64,000 bases of DNA, from NCBI GenBank assembly GCA_030680355.1, contig JAUXVF010000031.1:124001-188000 (forward strand). The letters are read 5' to 3'. The notes under the pieces were generated by a model. That model made no database searches and was not told the origin of the DNA. It saw only the letters and a program-made list of their open reading frames with translations. Source of the stretch: Caulobacter sp. (GTDB taxonomy: Bacteria > Pseudomonadota > Alphaproteobacteria > Caulobacterales > Caulobacteraceae). Each line of letters opens with the position of its first letter. Position 1 is the stretch's first letter. Made by a program: the position numbers and the translations under genes. This document shows, piece by piece, positions 35,316 to 44,562 of this stretch.

Positions 35316-37001
35316 TTACCGCTTCTTGACCGTGATGCCGGACGTTTCGAAGTCCCAAGTCTCGGGCGTGCAGCCCTGGTCGCGCAGCTCATACTTCAAC
35401 ACCCGGCCCTGCGGGTTGCGCGGCAGGGTGGATCGAAACTCGATGTAGCGGGGGAGGGCGTAGTAGGGCAGTCGATCGACCGCCCAATGGAACAGCTCGG
35501 CCTCGCTCAGAGTCGAGTCCTCCGCCTTGACCAGCGTGACCTTGAGGTCGTCTTCGCCCTCCTTGGAGAATACGGCATGGACAGCAATCTCGGCGATGTC
35601 GGCGTGGGTCTCGAAGGTCGACTCCACCTCGAAGCTGGAGATGTTTTCGCCTCGGCGCCGAAGATAGTCCTTCTTGCGATCGACGAAATAGAAGAAGCCG
35701 TCCTCGTCGAACTTGCCGATGTCGCCGGTGTGGAACCACAGGTTCCGCATCAGTTTTAGCGTGTCTTCCGGGCGGCGCCAGTAGCCCTCGAACATCACGT
35801 GAGGCTTGAGTGGGCGGACGATGATTTCACCGGCTTGGCCAGGGGGCAGCTCGCGGTCGAAGTCGTCGACGATGCGGACGTCGAAATCGGAGTGGCGCTT
35901 GCCCGACGACCCGGGCGCCGGCGTCTGCGCCTGCGGCAGCACGGTGACCACAGCCGCCTCCGTCAAGCCATAACCGTTGCCGCCGATGTGCTTGACGCCG
36001 AACCGCCGGCGCCAGATCGCCTTGGTTTCTTCGGTATAGGGATTGCCTCGGGCGGTATGGATTTGGCCGAAGCAGCGCCTGGCGGCGTCGCAGTCGGGCG
36101 CTTGGGCCAGAAAGTGACCCATCGAACCGAGAATCGAAACGATCGTCGCGCCTGATCGCTCGACCTCTGGCCAGAAGCCCGACACGGAAAAGCGCGGCAC
36201 GAAGGCCACGCGCGCGCCGACCAGCAGATTGGAAATCACCCCGACGGCCAGCGCGTTCATGTGGAAAAGCGGAAGCGGCGTAAGGGTGATGTCATCCTCT
36301 GTCGCCGGGTGGGCGATGAGCTGTAGTCGAGCGAGATTGCACATGTAGTTGTAGCTGACCATGCACCCCTTGGAGGGGCCGGTGGTCCCGCCGGTATAGA
36401 TCAAGGCGGACACGTCGCCCGGGTTTGGCTTTGGCTCGAGCGCTGTCTCCACCTCGCCGCGATGGGCGTCAAGCAGGGCCGCGTTGGCGGTCAGGCCCGC
36501 CGGCAGCGGCGCCGCGCCCCGGCGCAGGATGATCTGCATTTCGGGCAGGTGATCGGCGACGGAGTCGATGCGTTCGAGATAGTCCTGCTCGCAGACAACG
36601 ACAGGTGCGCCGGCGTCGGCGATCTGGTGACGCAGGAACTCCCCCTTCAATGCCGTGTTGATCGGCACGGCGATGGCGCGCAATTTGTTGGCCGCCAGCC
36701 AGCAGACGATGGCGTCAACGTTGTTATCCAGCATCAGCACGACGGTCTGGCCGGGCTGGACGCCCAGAGCCTTGAGTTCATGGCCCATGCGCGTGGAAAG
36801 CGTGTCGAGTTCGCGGAAGGTGTAAGTTTCGCCTTCGAAATCGAGAAATACCTTGTCGCCGCGCGCCGCCACGGCCCGGTCCAAGGCCGCCAGAACGGTA
36901 TCTTGTTGGCCGAGGCTCCAACCGCTCTGATGATCCACGCCCGTCTCCCTAATGATTTCACGCCCGCGCCGCACATTGATTGTAGCTTTGGACAGGGCCA
37001 T
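35316..37001 (-). CDS. AMP-forming acyl-CoA ligase
   Basis: This protein has 561 residues from ATG 37001; the frame is open much further but enters the divergent gene. It activates a carboxylic acid to its CoA ester with ATP. YTGGTTGPSKG is the phosphate loop, GYGLTEAAVVTVLP the A5 motif, WFHTGDIGKFDEDGFFYFVD and RKKDYLRRRGENISSFEVE the hinge, and GRVLKYEL near the end holds the catalytic lysine. It is likely the entry enzyme for the cluster's substrate. It is divergent from the DUF35/thiolase-like operon, with a palindrome between. Confidence 0.96.
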   Translation of the reverse strand: MALSKATINVRRGREIIRETGVDHQSGWSLGQQDTVLAALDRAVAARGDKVFLDFEGETYTFRELDTLSTRMGHELKALGVQPGQTVVLMLDNNVDAIVCWLAANKLRAIAVPINTALKGEFLRHQIADAGAPVVVCEQDYLERIDSVADHLPEMQIILRRGAAPLPAGLTANAALLDAHRGEVETALEPKPNPGDVSALIYTGGTTGPSKGCMVSYNYMCNLARLQLIAHPATEDDITLTPLPLFHMNALAVGVISNLLVGARVAFVPRFSVSGFWPEVERSGATIVSILGSMGHFLAQAPDCDAARRCFGQIHTARGNPYTEETKAIWRRRFGVKHIGGNGYGLTEAAVVTVLPQAQTPAPGSSGKRHSDFDVRIVDDFDRELPPGQAGEIIVRPLKPHVMFEGYWRRPEDTLKLMRNLWFHTGDIGKFDEDGFFYFVDRKKDYLRRRGENISSFEVESTFETHADIAEIAVHAVFSKEGEDDLKVTLVKAEDSTLSEAELFHWAVDRLPYYALPRYIEFRSTLPRNPQGRVLKYELRDQGCTPETWDFETSGITVKKR

Positions 37002-37049
37002 CGCACCCGAAGAAAACTTGCGGCATCGATAAGCATATTGTTCTATAGT

Positions 37050-37063
37050 GGAAATAGAATTTC
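37050..37063. promoter_or_regulatory. Palindromic operator candidate, site 3
   Basis: GGAAATAGAATTTC has GAAAT/ATTTC arms around AGA and is preceded by T, close to the classical IclR box TGGAAATNATTTCCA. It lies between the CoA ligase and the DUF35 gene, in AT-rich DNA. Confidence 0.5.
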
Positions 37064-37136
37064 GAATTGAGAATGTCAATCGACGTCCGATCTGCTCGCG
37101 GACAGGCGTGCGACGATGAAATCGGGGAGTTTCAGC

Positions 37137-37535
37137 ATGCCGAGAAAGCTGCCAGCGTTGACGGACGACACTCGGCCGTTCTGGACGGGCGGCGAGGCTG
37201 GCGAGCTTCGCATCCACCACTGCACGGCCTGCGAACGCTATTTCCATCCGCCCGCGCCCATCTGTCCCCGTTGCACCTCGTTTGACGTCGCTGCCCAGGC
37301 GGTTTCCGGGCGGGGCGTCATTGTGGCGTCGACGGTCAATCACCAAGCCTGGAACCCGGAACTGGAGGCATCTTACAGCGTCGCCATTGTCGAGCTTGAG
37401 GAGCAGGCGGGGCTGCGGTTTCTCTCCAACATCGTCAACTGTCCTCCCGAAGCGGTCCACACGGGCATGCCGGTGCAGGTGGTGTTCGAGCGCAATGACG
37501 ACGTCTGGATTCCCCTGTTCGAGAGGCGCGTCTGA
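37137..37535 (+). CDS. DUF35 (zinc ribbon plus OB-fold) partner of thiolase-like aldolase
   Basis: This protein has 132 residues from ATG 37137 (GGGGAG ten bases upstream; an ATG seven codons earlier lacks a site). CTACERYFHPPAPICPRC is the rubredoxin-like zinc ribbon and the rest is the OB-fold. DUF35 proteins bind to Ltp2-type thiolase-like enzymes and form their acyl-CoA entry, as in ChsH2-Ltp2 of steroid side-chain degradation. The stop is adjacent to the next start, a thiolase-like gene. Confidence 0.92.
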   Translation: MPRKLPALTDDTRPFWTGGEAGELRIHHCTACERYFHPPAPICPRCTSFDVAAQAVSGRGVIVASTVNHQAWNPELEASYSVAIVELEEQAGLRFLSNIVNCPPEAVHTGMPVQVVFERNDDVWIPLFERRV

Positions 37536-38725
37536 TGTTCGATCAGGTTCGTGAAAAAGGGGTCGCCATCACCGGGATCGGCCAGTCCGAGGTTGCCCGA
37601 CCCAGCCTCAAGACGCCCCTCCGTTTGTCGGTTGACGCTTGCATGGAGGCGATCAATGACGCCGGCCTCAAGCCATCGGATATCGACGGCGTGGCCTGCT
37701 GGCCCGGCGACAACAACAATGGTGACGGCTTCTCGCCGGTCGGGCCGCTGGCGCTGAAATCGGTGCTGGGCCTCGACGTGAACTGGTTCGGCGGCGGCTA
37801 TGAAGGTCCAGGACCGCTAGCGGCGGTGATTAACGGGGCCATGGCGATCGCATCCGGGCTTTGTAACAACGTGCTGGTGTTTCGGACCATCGCTGAATCC
37901 AGCGCTCGTCTGATCTCGCGCGACGCCACGGCGCTGTCGAAAAAGACCCTGGGCCGCGACAGTAATTTTATGTGGCAGTGGGTGACGCCGTTCAACGTGC
38001 ACTCGGTCATCAACATCGTGGCGATGTATGCCGGCGCCCATTTTGAGGAATACGGCACCACGCCCGAGCAGTTGGCGCAGATTCCCTTGACTCTGCGCAA
38101 GCACGCGCAGCTCAATCCCAAAGCCGTGATGCGCACGCCGATGACCATGGACGACTATATGGCGTCGAAGATGATTTCGACGCCGCTGCGGATGTTCGAT
38201 TGCGACGTACACTGCGACGCTTCCACGGCCATCGTTCTGTCACGGCGCGAGGCGGCTCGCGATGGCCCTAACCCGCCGATCCGAATTGAGGCCATCGGAG
38301 CGGCGATGAACCAGCCCTACTACTGGGATCAGGTCGACCTGACCGCCATGGCCACCGCCGATGTGGCCAGGATGATGTGGTCGCGCACCGACCTAAAGCC
38401 CGCTGACGTCGATACCGCCCAGCTTTATGACGGATTCAGCATCCTGACTTTGATGTGGCTCGAGAACCTGGGTCTATGCCCGGTCGGCGAGGGCGGACGC
38501 TTCATCGAGGGGGGGCACAATATCGGCCTCACCGGCGTGATGCCGCTCAATACCAACGGCGGGCAGCTGTCCGGCGGTCGCACCCACGGCATGGGTTATG
38601 TCCACGAGGCCTGCACCCAGCTGTGGGGTCGCGGCGGCGGCCGCCAGATCAACGATCCCCACGTCGCCGCCGTGGCCGCGGGCGGCGGCCCACTGGCGGG
38701 AAGCCTGCTCTTGGTCAAGGACTGA
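37535..38725 (+). CDS. Ltp2/SCP-x-type thiolase-like protein, probable retro-aldolase
   Basis: This 396-residue thiolase-fold protein lacks the usual catalytic cysteine: the corresponding helix reads YEGPGPLAAVINGAM. It keeps the Ltp2-type signatures QLYDGFSILTLMWLE with a tyrosine in place, and GGQLSGGRTHGMGYVHEA. Ltp2 with DUF35 splits a 3-hydroxyacyl-CoA with a tertiary alcohol into a ketone and propionyl-CoA. The start overlaps the DUF35 stop by one base, which supports complex formation. The likely role is retro-aldol side-chain removal on a branched or cyclic intermediate; the substrate is not known. Confidence 0.9.
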   Translation: MFDQVREKGVAITGIGQSEVARPSLKTPLRLSVDACMEAINDAGLKPSDIDGVACWPGDNNNGDGFSPVGPLALKSVLGLDVNWFGGGYEGPGPLAAVINGAMAIASGLCNNVLVFRTIAESSARLISRDATALSKKTLGRDSNFMWQWVTPFNVHSVINIVAMYAGAHFEEYGTTPEQLAQIPLTLRKHAQLNPKAVMRTPMTMDDYMASKMISTPLRMFDCDVHCDASTAIVLSRREAARDGPNPPIRIEAIGAAMNQPYYWDQVDLTAMATADVARMMWSRTDLKPADVDTAQLYDGFSILTLMWLENLGLCPVGEGGRFIEGGHNIGLTGVMPLNTNGGQLSGGRTHGMGYVHEACTQLWGRGGGRQINDPHVAAVAAGGGPLAGSLLLVKD

Positions 38726-38729
38726 TCCG

Positions 38730-39368
38730 ATGATCTTCTATTATACGCCCACGACCTGCTCGTTGGCCTCGAACATCGCTTTGGAAGAGACGGGCGCGGC
38801 CTTTGAAGCCAGATACATCCGACTGTGGAAGCCTGAGGACGTCGCCGAATACCGCAAGATCAATCCGCGCCGAACCATTCCGGCGCTCCAGATCGGCGAG
38901 ACGATCTTCACCGAGAACACGGCCATTCTCTATTATCTGGCTAGGAGCTATCCGGATGCGGGACTGTTTCCCGAAGGCGTATTGGATCAGACTTTATGTC
39001 TGTCCCTAGTCGCATGGTTCTCGGCCTCGGTGCACATCACGCGCCGGCAGAACCGCGCGCCGCACTATTTCACCCAGGACGAGGCAGCCCAGTCGCTGAT
39101 CAGCCAAACCGGAAAGGCCGGCTACTGGGAGAATATGCAGAAAATCGAAGCCCTGTACGCGGCTTCGACCTGGCTGGTCGCAGGGCAGATGACCATTGCC
39201 GACTGTTATGCCCTGCTGTTCTACGACTGGGGTCAGCGCGACGAGTTCGATATGGCCAGCCTGCCGGCCTTTTCCGCATTCAAGGGCCGGATGATGGCTC
39301 GTCCTCCGGTGCTACGGGCGCTGGAGCGCCACCGCAGCGTGCTCCTGCCGCCGGAGGCCGCTGCATAG
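38730..39368 (+). CDS. Glutathione S-transferase-like protein
   Basis: This 212-residue protein has the thioredoxin-like N-domain (FYYTPTTCSLASNIALEE, then RRTIPALQIGETIFTENTAI with the glutathione-binding Pro and Glu) and an all-helical C-domain. It begins 4 bp after the thiolase-like gene and ends the operon. In catabolic clusters GSTs can act as isomerases, ether-cleaving or dehalogenating enzymes, or simply detoxify intermediates. The specific role cannot be told. Confidence 0.93.
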   Translation: MIFYYTPTTCSLASNIALEETGAAFEARYIRLWKPEDVAEYRKINPRRTIPALQIGETIFTENTAILYYLARSYPDAGLFPEGVLDQTLCLSLVAWFSASVHITRRQNRAPHYFTQDEAAQSLISQTGKAGYWENMQKIEALYAASTWLVAGQMTIADCYALLFYDWGQRDEFDMASLPAFSAFKGRMMARPPVLRALERHRSVLLPPEAAA

Positions 39369-39385
39369 TTCGTAATTCTCTATGG

Positions 39386-39398
39386 AGAATGGCATTCT
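39386..39398. promoter_or_regulatory. Palindromic operator candidate, site 4
   Basis: AGAATGGCATTCT is a perfect 6-bp-arm palindrome around one G, in an AT-rich spot about 80 bp before the amidohydrolase start. It is the cleanest member of the set. Confidence 0.55.
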
Positions 39399-39479
39399 TA
39401 TTGTAAGTTGATTTTGATGGGGCTACGGTCTCGGCAGAGGCTGCCGAGAAGACGACAAGCGGCCCTGGGAGCAGACGCC

Positions 39480-40784
39480 ATGAAGATGGAAGACATGATC
39501 CTCGTCAGCGTGGACGACCACGTGATCGAGCCGCCCAACGCCTTCGCCCGGCATATGCCCGCCAAGTTCAAGGGGCGTGAGCCCAAGGTCGAGAAGCGCA
39601 ACGGTCGAGATGTCTGGGTTTTCGAGGGTGCCGGCTACGGCTACATGGGTCTGAATTCGGTGGTTGGCCGTCCCAAGGAAGAATACGGGATGGAGCCGCT
39701 CAGCTACGACCACATGCGCAAGGGCACCTACGACATCAAGGCGCGTGTCGACGACATGAACGCCAACGGCATCCTGGGCTCGATGTGCTTCCCGACCTTC
39801 CCCGGCTTCGCGGGGCAGAAGTTCCAGGCCTTCGGCGAACGCGACGTCGCTCTGGCCGCGCTGCAAGCCTACAACGACTGGCACCTGCATGACTGGGCGG
39901 GCGCCGCCCCGGGCCGCTTCATCCCGCTGATGCTGGTCCCCATGTGGGACATCCCGGCCGCCGTCGCCGAGGTCAAACGATTGGCCGCGCAAGGCGTGCA
40001 CGCCATGACCTTTTCGGACAACCCCGCGATGCTGGGCTTTCCGTCGATCCATGACGACTATTGGGATCCGCTCTGGAAGGTTTGCGCCGACCACAATGTC
40101 GTGGTCTGCACCCACATCGGCAGCGGCGGCGCGGCCGCCCACGCCTCCGACAAGTCGCCGATCGACGCCTGGATCACCTCGATGCCGATCTCGATCGCCA
40201 ACGCGGCGGCGGACTGGATCTGGGCTCCGATGTGGAAAAAATACCCCGACCTGCGCATGGCGCTGTCGGAGGGCGGCATCGGCTGGATTCCCTATCTGCT
40301 TGAGCGCGCCGACTTCACCCATCGCCATCACAGCGCCTGGACCCACGCCAACTTCGAGGGCAAACCCAGCGACGTGTTCCACAAGCACGTGATCACCTGT
40401 TTCATCGAAGACCGCTTCGGGCTGCAGAATCTCGACTACATCAACAAGGACATGGTCACGTGGGAGTGCGACTATCCGCACTCCGACTGCACCTGGCCGG
40501 AATCCCCGGAGATTCTCTGGGAAGACCTCAAGCATCTGTCCGACGACCTGATTCACAAGATCACCCATAAGAACGCGATGCGGGAGTTTTCCTTTGACCC
40601 GTTCTCGGTGATCGCGAAGGAGCAATGCACGGTGGCGGCGCTACGGGCCCAGGCGGGTCATGTGGACATCCTGCCGCGGCCGGGCATGGGCGGCGCGGCG
40701 CCGGCGGGGCAGGGCGAACGTGTGGTGACTTCAGGCGACATCCAGAAGATGTTCGCGGACGCCAACGCGCAATCGGCCATCTAG
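39480..40784 (+). CDS. Amidohydrolase-2 family metal-dependent hydrolase or decarboxylase
   Basis: This protein has 434 residues from ATG 39480. The N-terminal VDDHVIEPP replaces the DxHxH metal motif by DDHxxE, as is common in ACMSD-like amidohydrolase-2 proteins. HIGSGG near 219-224 supplies another metal ligand, and WECDYPHSDCTWP carries the late aspartate. There is no signal peptide, so it acts in the cytoplasm. Relatives decarboxylate or hydrolyse aromatic or cyclic acids. It starts an operon running through transporters, the FAH enzyme, VOC proteins and the CoA-transferase. Confidence 0.92.
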   Translation: MKMEDMILVSVDDHVIEPPNAFARHMPAKFKGREPKVEKRNGRDVWVFEGAGYGYMGLNSVVGRPKEEYGMEPLSYDHMRKGTYDIKARVDDMNANGILGSMCFPTFPGFAGQKFQAFGERDVALAALQAYNDWHLHDWAGAAPGRFIPLMLVPMWDIPAAVAEVKRLAAQGVHAMTFSDNPAMLGFPSIHDDYWDPLWKVCADHNVVVCTHIGSGGAAAHASDKSPIDAWITSMPISIANAAADWIWAPMWKKYPDLRMALSEGGIGWIPYLLERADFTHRHHSAWTHANFEGKPSDVFHKHVITCFIEDRFGLQNLDYINKDMVTWECDYPHSDCTWPESPEILWEDLKHLSDDLIHKITHKNAMREFSFDPFSVIAKEQCTVAALRAQAGHVDILPRPGMGGAAPAGQGERVVTSGDIQKMFADANAQSAI

Positions 40785-40823
40785 GCCGGCTTCCCCGCTG
40801 AAACGCAGTACGGATATGAAACC

Positions 40824-42125
40824 ATGAGCGCCCCCCTGCCCAAGGAGCCGGTCGCCAAGGGAGCGTGGTACACGCTCTTTATCTTGACGCTCGTCTATAT
40901 GTTCAACGCGGTCGACCGTTCAGTGATGTCGATCGTCATCGAGCCGGTCAAACGGGAGTTTGGCCTTTCAGACAGCCAACTGGGGCTGCTCACCGGCCTG
41001 GCCTTCGGCTTGACCTACGCGCTGGTCGGGATCCCGATGGGCATTCTGATCGACCGGGTCAATCGTCGCAAACTATTGGCCACGATGGTGTTCATCTGGA
41101 GCGGCGCCACGGCGATGTGCGGTGTCGCCCAGAACTATATCGGTCTGGTCGTTGCGCGTCTGGCCGTGGGTGGGGCGGAGTCAGCGGGCGCGCCGACAGC
41201 GCTGTCGATGATCGCCGACCTGTTCCCCAAGACCCGCCGTTCGACGGCTATCGGTATATTCTGGACGAGCACCGCTTTTGGTACGGCGCTGAGTTTGATG
41301 CTCGGCGGCGTGGTCGCGGCAAACTGGGGTTGGCGCTCCGCGTTCCTCGTCGCAGGCATACCGGGACTTCTTCTCGCCGGACTTTTGTATTTCACGGTGA
41401 AGGAACCGGCCCGCGAATCCAGCGCCGCTACGCCGACGGGCGACCGTGCGCCCTCCTACTTCACGACCCTTGCCTACATTCTGAAGACACCGGTGGTGCG
41501 CAACGCGTTTCTCGGCATCTCGCTGAACTCGATCGCCATGTCTGGCGTACCGGTATGGGCGGCGTCCTTCCTGATCCGCACACAGGATTTCAGTCTCGCT
41601 CAAGCGGGCCTGTTCGCCGGCCTGGGCGTTGGGATATTCGGCGGCATCGGCTCGTTACTGGGCGGCCCATTGGGCGACTATGTCACACGGAAAATGGGGC
41701 TTTCCGCGCTCCCGCTGGTGCCCTTTGTCGCCAGCATGCTGGCCCTGATCTCCGGGTTGGTCTTCGCTCTGTCGCCCAGCCTCATCATGGTCGCTCTGGG
41801 GTTCATCGTCTTTGAAGTCGCGTCTCGAGCCCACACAGCGCCTGCCTATGCCCTGCTGCTGGGCAATGTTGACTCGCGCATGCGCGGGGTCACGGTATCG
41901 TCTGTCCAGGCCGTCACGAACCTGGTGGGTTACGGCGTTGGCCCGCTGATCGTGGGCGTGGTGAGCGACATGGTCGGCGGACCACTGTCACTGCGCATCG
42001 GCGTGGCGGCGGTCATGGTCTTCTGCCTGTGGTCATCGATGCACTTCCTGGCCGCCTGGTTTGCTTCGCGAAAAGCGGAGCGCGCGAGTCCTGGCCCGCA
42101 GATCGCGGCGGGTGTCGGCCAATGA
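40824..42125 (+). CDS. MFS transporter
   Basis: This 433-residue protein has 12 predicted membrane helices. Typical signatures are the helix 2-3 loop GIPMGILIDRVNRRKLL and the helix 4-5 region VGGAESAGAPTALSMIADLFP. The spinster/aromatic-acid-type sequence YMFNAVDRSVMSIVIEPVKREFGLSDSQLG starts the first helix. It probably takes up the substrate or a degradation intermediate across the inner membrane. The stop overlaps the FAH gene by ATGA. Confidence 0.95.
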   Translation: MSAPLPKEPVAKGAWYTLFILTLVYMFNAVDRSVMSIVIEPVKREFGLSDSQLGLLTGLAFGLTYALVGIPMGILIDRVNRRKLLATMVFIWSGATAMCGVAQNYIGLVVARLAVGGAESAGAPTALSMIADLFPKTRRSTAIGIFWTSTAFGTALSLMLGGVVAANWGWRSAFLVAGIPGLLLAGLLYFTVKEPARESSAATPTGDRAPSYFTTLAYILKTPVVRNAFLGISLNSIAMSGVPVWAASFLIRTQDFSLAQAGLFAGLGVGIFGGIGSLLGGPLGDYVTRKMGLSALPLVPFVASMLALISGLVFALSPSLIMVALGFIVFEVASRAHTAPAYALLLGNVDSRMRGVTVSSVQAVTNLVGYGVGPLIVGVVSDMVGGPLSLRIGVAAVMVFCLWSSMHFLAAWFASRKAERASPGPQIAAGVGQ

Positions 42126-43108
42126 GACTTGTCACCTTCCTCGACGCCGACGGCCGCCAACTCGCCGGAGCCTTCGCCGACAATGATCAGACGGTCGTCG
42201 ACCTAGCCGCGGCATACCGCCTGGCGCACGGCGAGCACGCTGATGTGCTGACCAGCGTCCTGCACCTGATCGAGGGCGGCGATGATGCGCTCGACCTCGC
42301 CTATGAGACGTTGAAGGTCGCGACATCGGATGCCCGGATGGCGCGGTCGGTTGTTCGACTGACCGCGCCGGTGCAACCGCCGCCGCAGATGCGTGACACA
42401 TCGTCCTTCGCGCTGCACCTGCAACAGTCAGCGGACGCCGGCTGGCGCATGCGGGCCCAGCGCGCGCCTGACCCCGAGGCGGCCTACCAGGCCATGGACC
42501 GGTCAGAGGATGCGGCCATGCTCAAGGCCTATGACCGCCAACCGATCTACTACAAATGCAATCGCTTCTCGGTGATCGGGACAGAGCAGGACATCGTCTG
42601 GCCGTCGTTTTCCAAATGGATGGATTTCGAACTTGAGTTCGGTTTCTACATCAAAGGCCATGCCACCGACGTCCCAGCCGACAAGGCCCGCGACCACATC
42701 TTCGGCTACACCATCTTCAATGACATGAGCGCCCGTGACGCCCAGTTCGCCGAGATGGCCGGCCGGCTGGGACCCGCCAAGGGCAAGGATTTCGACACGG
42801 GCAATGTCATGGGCCCTTGCCTGGTCACCGCCGACGAAATGACCGACCCCTACAACCTGACCATGGTGTCGCGGATCAATGGCGAAGAGTGGGGCAGGGG
42901 CAGCTCCGCCGACATGCGGTGGTCGTTCGAAGAGATGATCGCCCATATTTCACGGTCGGAGACCCTGCATCCGGGCGAGTTCATCGGTTCGGGCGCCTGC
43001 GGCAACGGCTGCGGTCTCGAGCACCAGAAGCGCCTGGCGCCGGGCGACCTGATCGAGCTCGAGGTCGAAGGCATCGGCATCCTGCGCAATCGACTTATCA
43101 AGCCCTGA
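42122..43108 (+). CDS. Fumarylacetoacetate hydrolase-family protein
   Basis: This protein has 328 residues, starting at the ATG that overlaps the transporter stop. The C-terminal domain has the metal ligands in WMDFELEFGFYI (ExE-type) and GYTIFNDMSARDAQ, and the later GSGACGNGCGLEH. Family members cleave carbon-carbon bonds in 3-acylpyruvates or act on 2-hydroxy-dienoates after ring opening. This suggests a dioxo acid intermediate in the pathway. Confidence 0.95.
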   Translation: MRLVTFLDADGRQLAGAFADNDQTVVDLAAAYRLAHGEHADVLTSVLHLIEGGDDALDLAYETLKVATSDARMARSVVRLTAPVQPPPQMRDTSSFALHLQQSADAGWRMRAQRAPDPEAAYQAMDRSEDAAMLKAYDRQPIYYKCNRFSVIGTEQDIVWPSFSKWMDFELEFGFYIKGHATDVPADKARDHIFGYTIFNDMSARDAQFAEMAGRLGPAKGKDFDTGNVMGPCLVTADEMTDPYNLTMVSRINGEEWGRGSSADMRWSFEEMIAHISRSETLHPGEFIGSGACGNGCGLEHQKRLAPGDLIELEVEGIGILRNRLIKP

Positions 43109-43180
43109 CATGGCCCGGCTTCTACCGCCGAACCGCGTACGCCCCCGGCGAGCGCAAACAACAATTGAACGGAGGCCCCC

Positions 43181-44143
43181 TTGCACCAGCTTCTTCTGAG
43201 CGCCGACCTGATGGTCCCCGACGCGGACCATGTGGCAGACCTGCTGGTCACCAAGCTGGGCCTGGCCGGGCACCCCAACTGGCGTCAGGCGTTTCCGGGC
43301 CACCCCTATGTCGCCCATTTCCTGCGGGCTCATAAGTCGCTGGCCGTGTCGCCGACCCGGATCGAGCCGCAGGGCCATCTCGACGCACCCAACGCCGGCG
43401 ACCCGATGTTCCCGGTCTACCTGCACAGCATCGAGGACTTCCAGGGACCCAGTCGCCCGCAGAAGACCCACGCGACGGTCATAGTCACCGACGACATGGA
43501 TGGGGTGATCAAGCGACTGATGGCCCGGAAGCAGCCGTTCCGTCTGGCGCGGCTGACGCCGGAGATGCCGTTCGACCGGCTGTGGGTCGGCTGCACGCCT
43601 GAAAAGCCGGGCTACGAGCCCTCCGTCGATGGCGGGCTGTGCATCGAGTTCATTCCGCTGGGCCCGATCATGATGCCCGACCTGGCGTTCAGTGAGCCGC
43701 CGCCCCAGCCCCGCGACTCCAAACCTGGCGACATGGTGCGCGTCACGGCCCGCGGCTTCCTGGTTCGCGATCTCGATGACGTTCTGGCCCGTCTGGACGC
43801 CAATCTGGACCTGCGCCCCGGCGCCCCCCCAACGGAAATTGCTTCGGAAGGCTACCGGGTCGCCACGATCGGCTTCGGCCTCAAGCACAGCGCCACCCTG
43901 GACCTGATCGAGCCCACCCAGTGGGACAGCGAGGCCGGCCGATACCTGCACAACTGGGGGCCTGGCCCCTACTACGCGCGCATCTCGGTCACCGACCTGA
44001 AGGCCAAGGCCGACGATCTCACCGCGCGCGGCGTCAAGTTCGAATGGCGCGATCACAGCGACGCCGTCGGCGGCGCGTTGATCCGGGTTGATCCGGCCGA
44101 GCTGGACGGCGCGATCTTCGAGTTCGTCGAACACCAGACCTGA
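43181..44143 (+). CDS. Two-domain VOC protein, paralogue 1
   Basis: This 320-residue protein starts at TTG with GGAGG six bases upstream. It consists of two glyoxalase/dioxygenase-like halves. Candidate metal ligands are the histidine in KTHATVIV and the glutamate in GGLCIEFIP. A paralogue of the same length and layout lies at 52804-53811. Extradiol dioxygenases share this fold, but the family also includes isomerases and epimerases, and I cannot assign ring cleavage from sequence alone. It is co-directional with the FAH gene, which would suit a cleavage-hydrolysis sequence. Confidence 0.85.
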   Translation: MHQLLLSADLMVPDADHVADLLVTKLGLAGHPNWRQAFPGHPYVAHFLRAHKSLAVSPTRIEPQGHLDAPNAGDPMFPVYLHSIEDFQGPSRPQKTHATVIVTDDMDGVIKRLMARKQPFRLARLTPEMPFDRLWVGCTPEKPGYEPSVDGGLCIEFIPLGPIMMPDLAFSEPPPQPRDSKPGDMVRVTARGFLVRDLDDVLARLDANLDLRPGAPPTEIASEGYRVATIGFGLKHSATLDLIEPTQWDSEAGRYLHNWGPGPYYARISVTDLKAKADDLTARGVKFEWRDHSDAVGGALIRVDPAELDGAIFEFVEHQT

Positions 44144-44157
44144 CGGGGACGCCTGCC

Positions 44158-44562
44158 ATGCCCGCTATCAAGGCCATGGATCACTTCACGGTCCTCTCCG
44201 ATCGCCTGGAGGAAACCCGGGCCTTCTATGAGCGACTGGGCCTGACCAATGGCCCCCGGCCGGAATTCGAGGTTCCGGGCCTGTGGCTCTATGCGGGCGA
44301 GACGCCAATCCTGCACGTGATTGGGGTTGACAGGATGCCTGAGCCGCGCGGCGGCGCCATCGACCACATGGCTTTCGCCGCCAGCGGGCTGCAGGACACG
44401 CTGGATCTGTTGAAGGCCGCTGGCGTCGCCTGCCAGATCGTCCGGACGCCCCGTCCCTATTCCTACTGGCAGGTGTTCTGCGACGATCCGAATGGCGCCA
44501 AGGTCGAGCTGACGTTTCCCGCCGACGAGCCCAGGCCGCTTGAGCCAGGGACCAGATCGTGA
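44158..44562 (+). CDS. Single-domain VOC (glyoxalase-like) protein
   Basis: This 134-residue protein has MDHFTVLSDRLEETRAFYERLG at the start, DHMAFAASGLQDTLDLLKAAGV in the middle and VFCDDPNGAKVELTF at the end. These give the two beta-alpha-beta units with His and Glu metal ligands. It lies 14 bp after the two-domain VOC gene and overlaps the CoA-transferase start. Function unknown; possibly an epimerase or lyase acting on a CoA ester. Confidence 0.92.
   Translation: MPAIKAMDHFTVLSDRLEETRAFYERLGLTNGPRPEFEVPGLWLYAGETPILHVIGVDRMPEPRGGAIDHMAFAASGLQDTLDLLKAAGVACQIVRTPRPYSYWQVFCDDPNGAKVELTFPADEPRPLEPGTRS

Noticed and set aside
39423..40625. A 400-codon minus-strand frame opposite the amidohydrolase
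   Set aside because: Histidine-, valine- and aspartate-rich mirror of a well-supported gene; no family features.
42950..44134. A 394-codon minus-strand frame opposite the FAH and VOC genes
   Set aside because: It spans two real genes in antisense and has shadow-type composition.
43181..44143. Firm call as extradiol ring-cleavage dioxygenase
   Set aside because: The fold fits, but the metal-ligand set cannot be confirmed without alignment, so it was left as a VOC protein.
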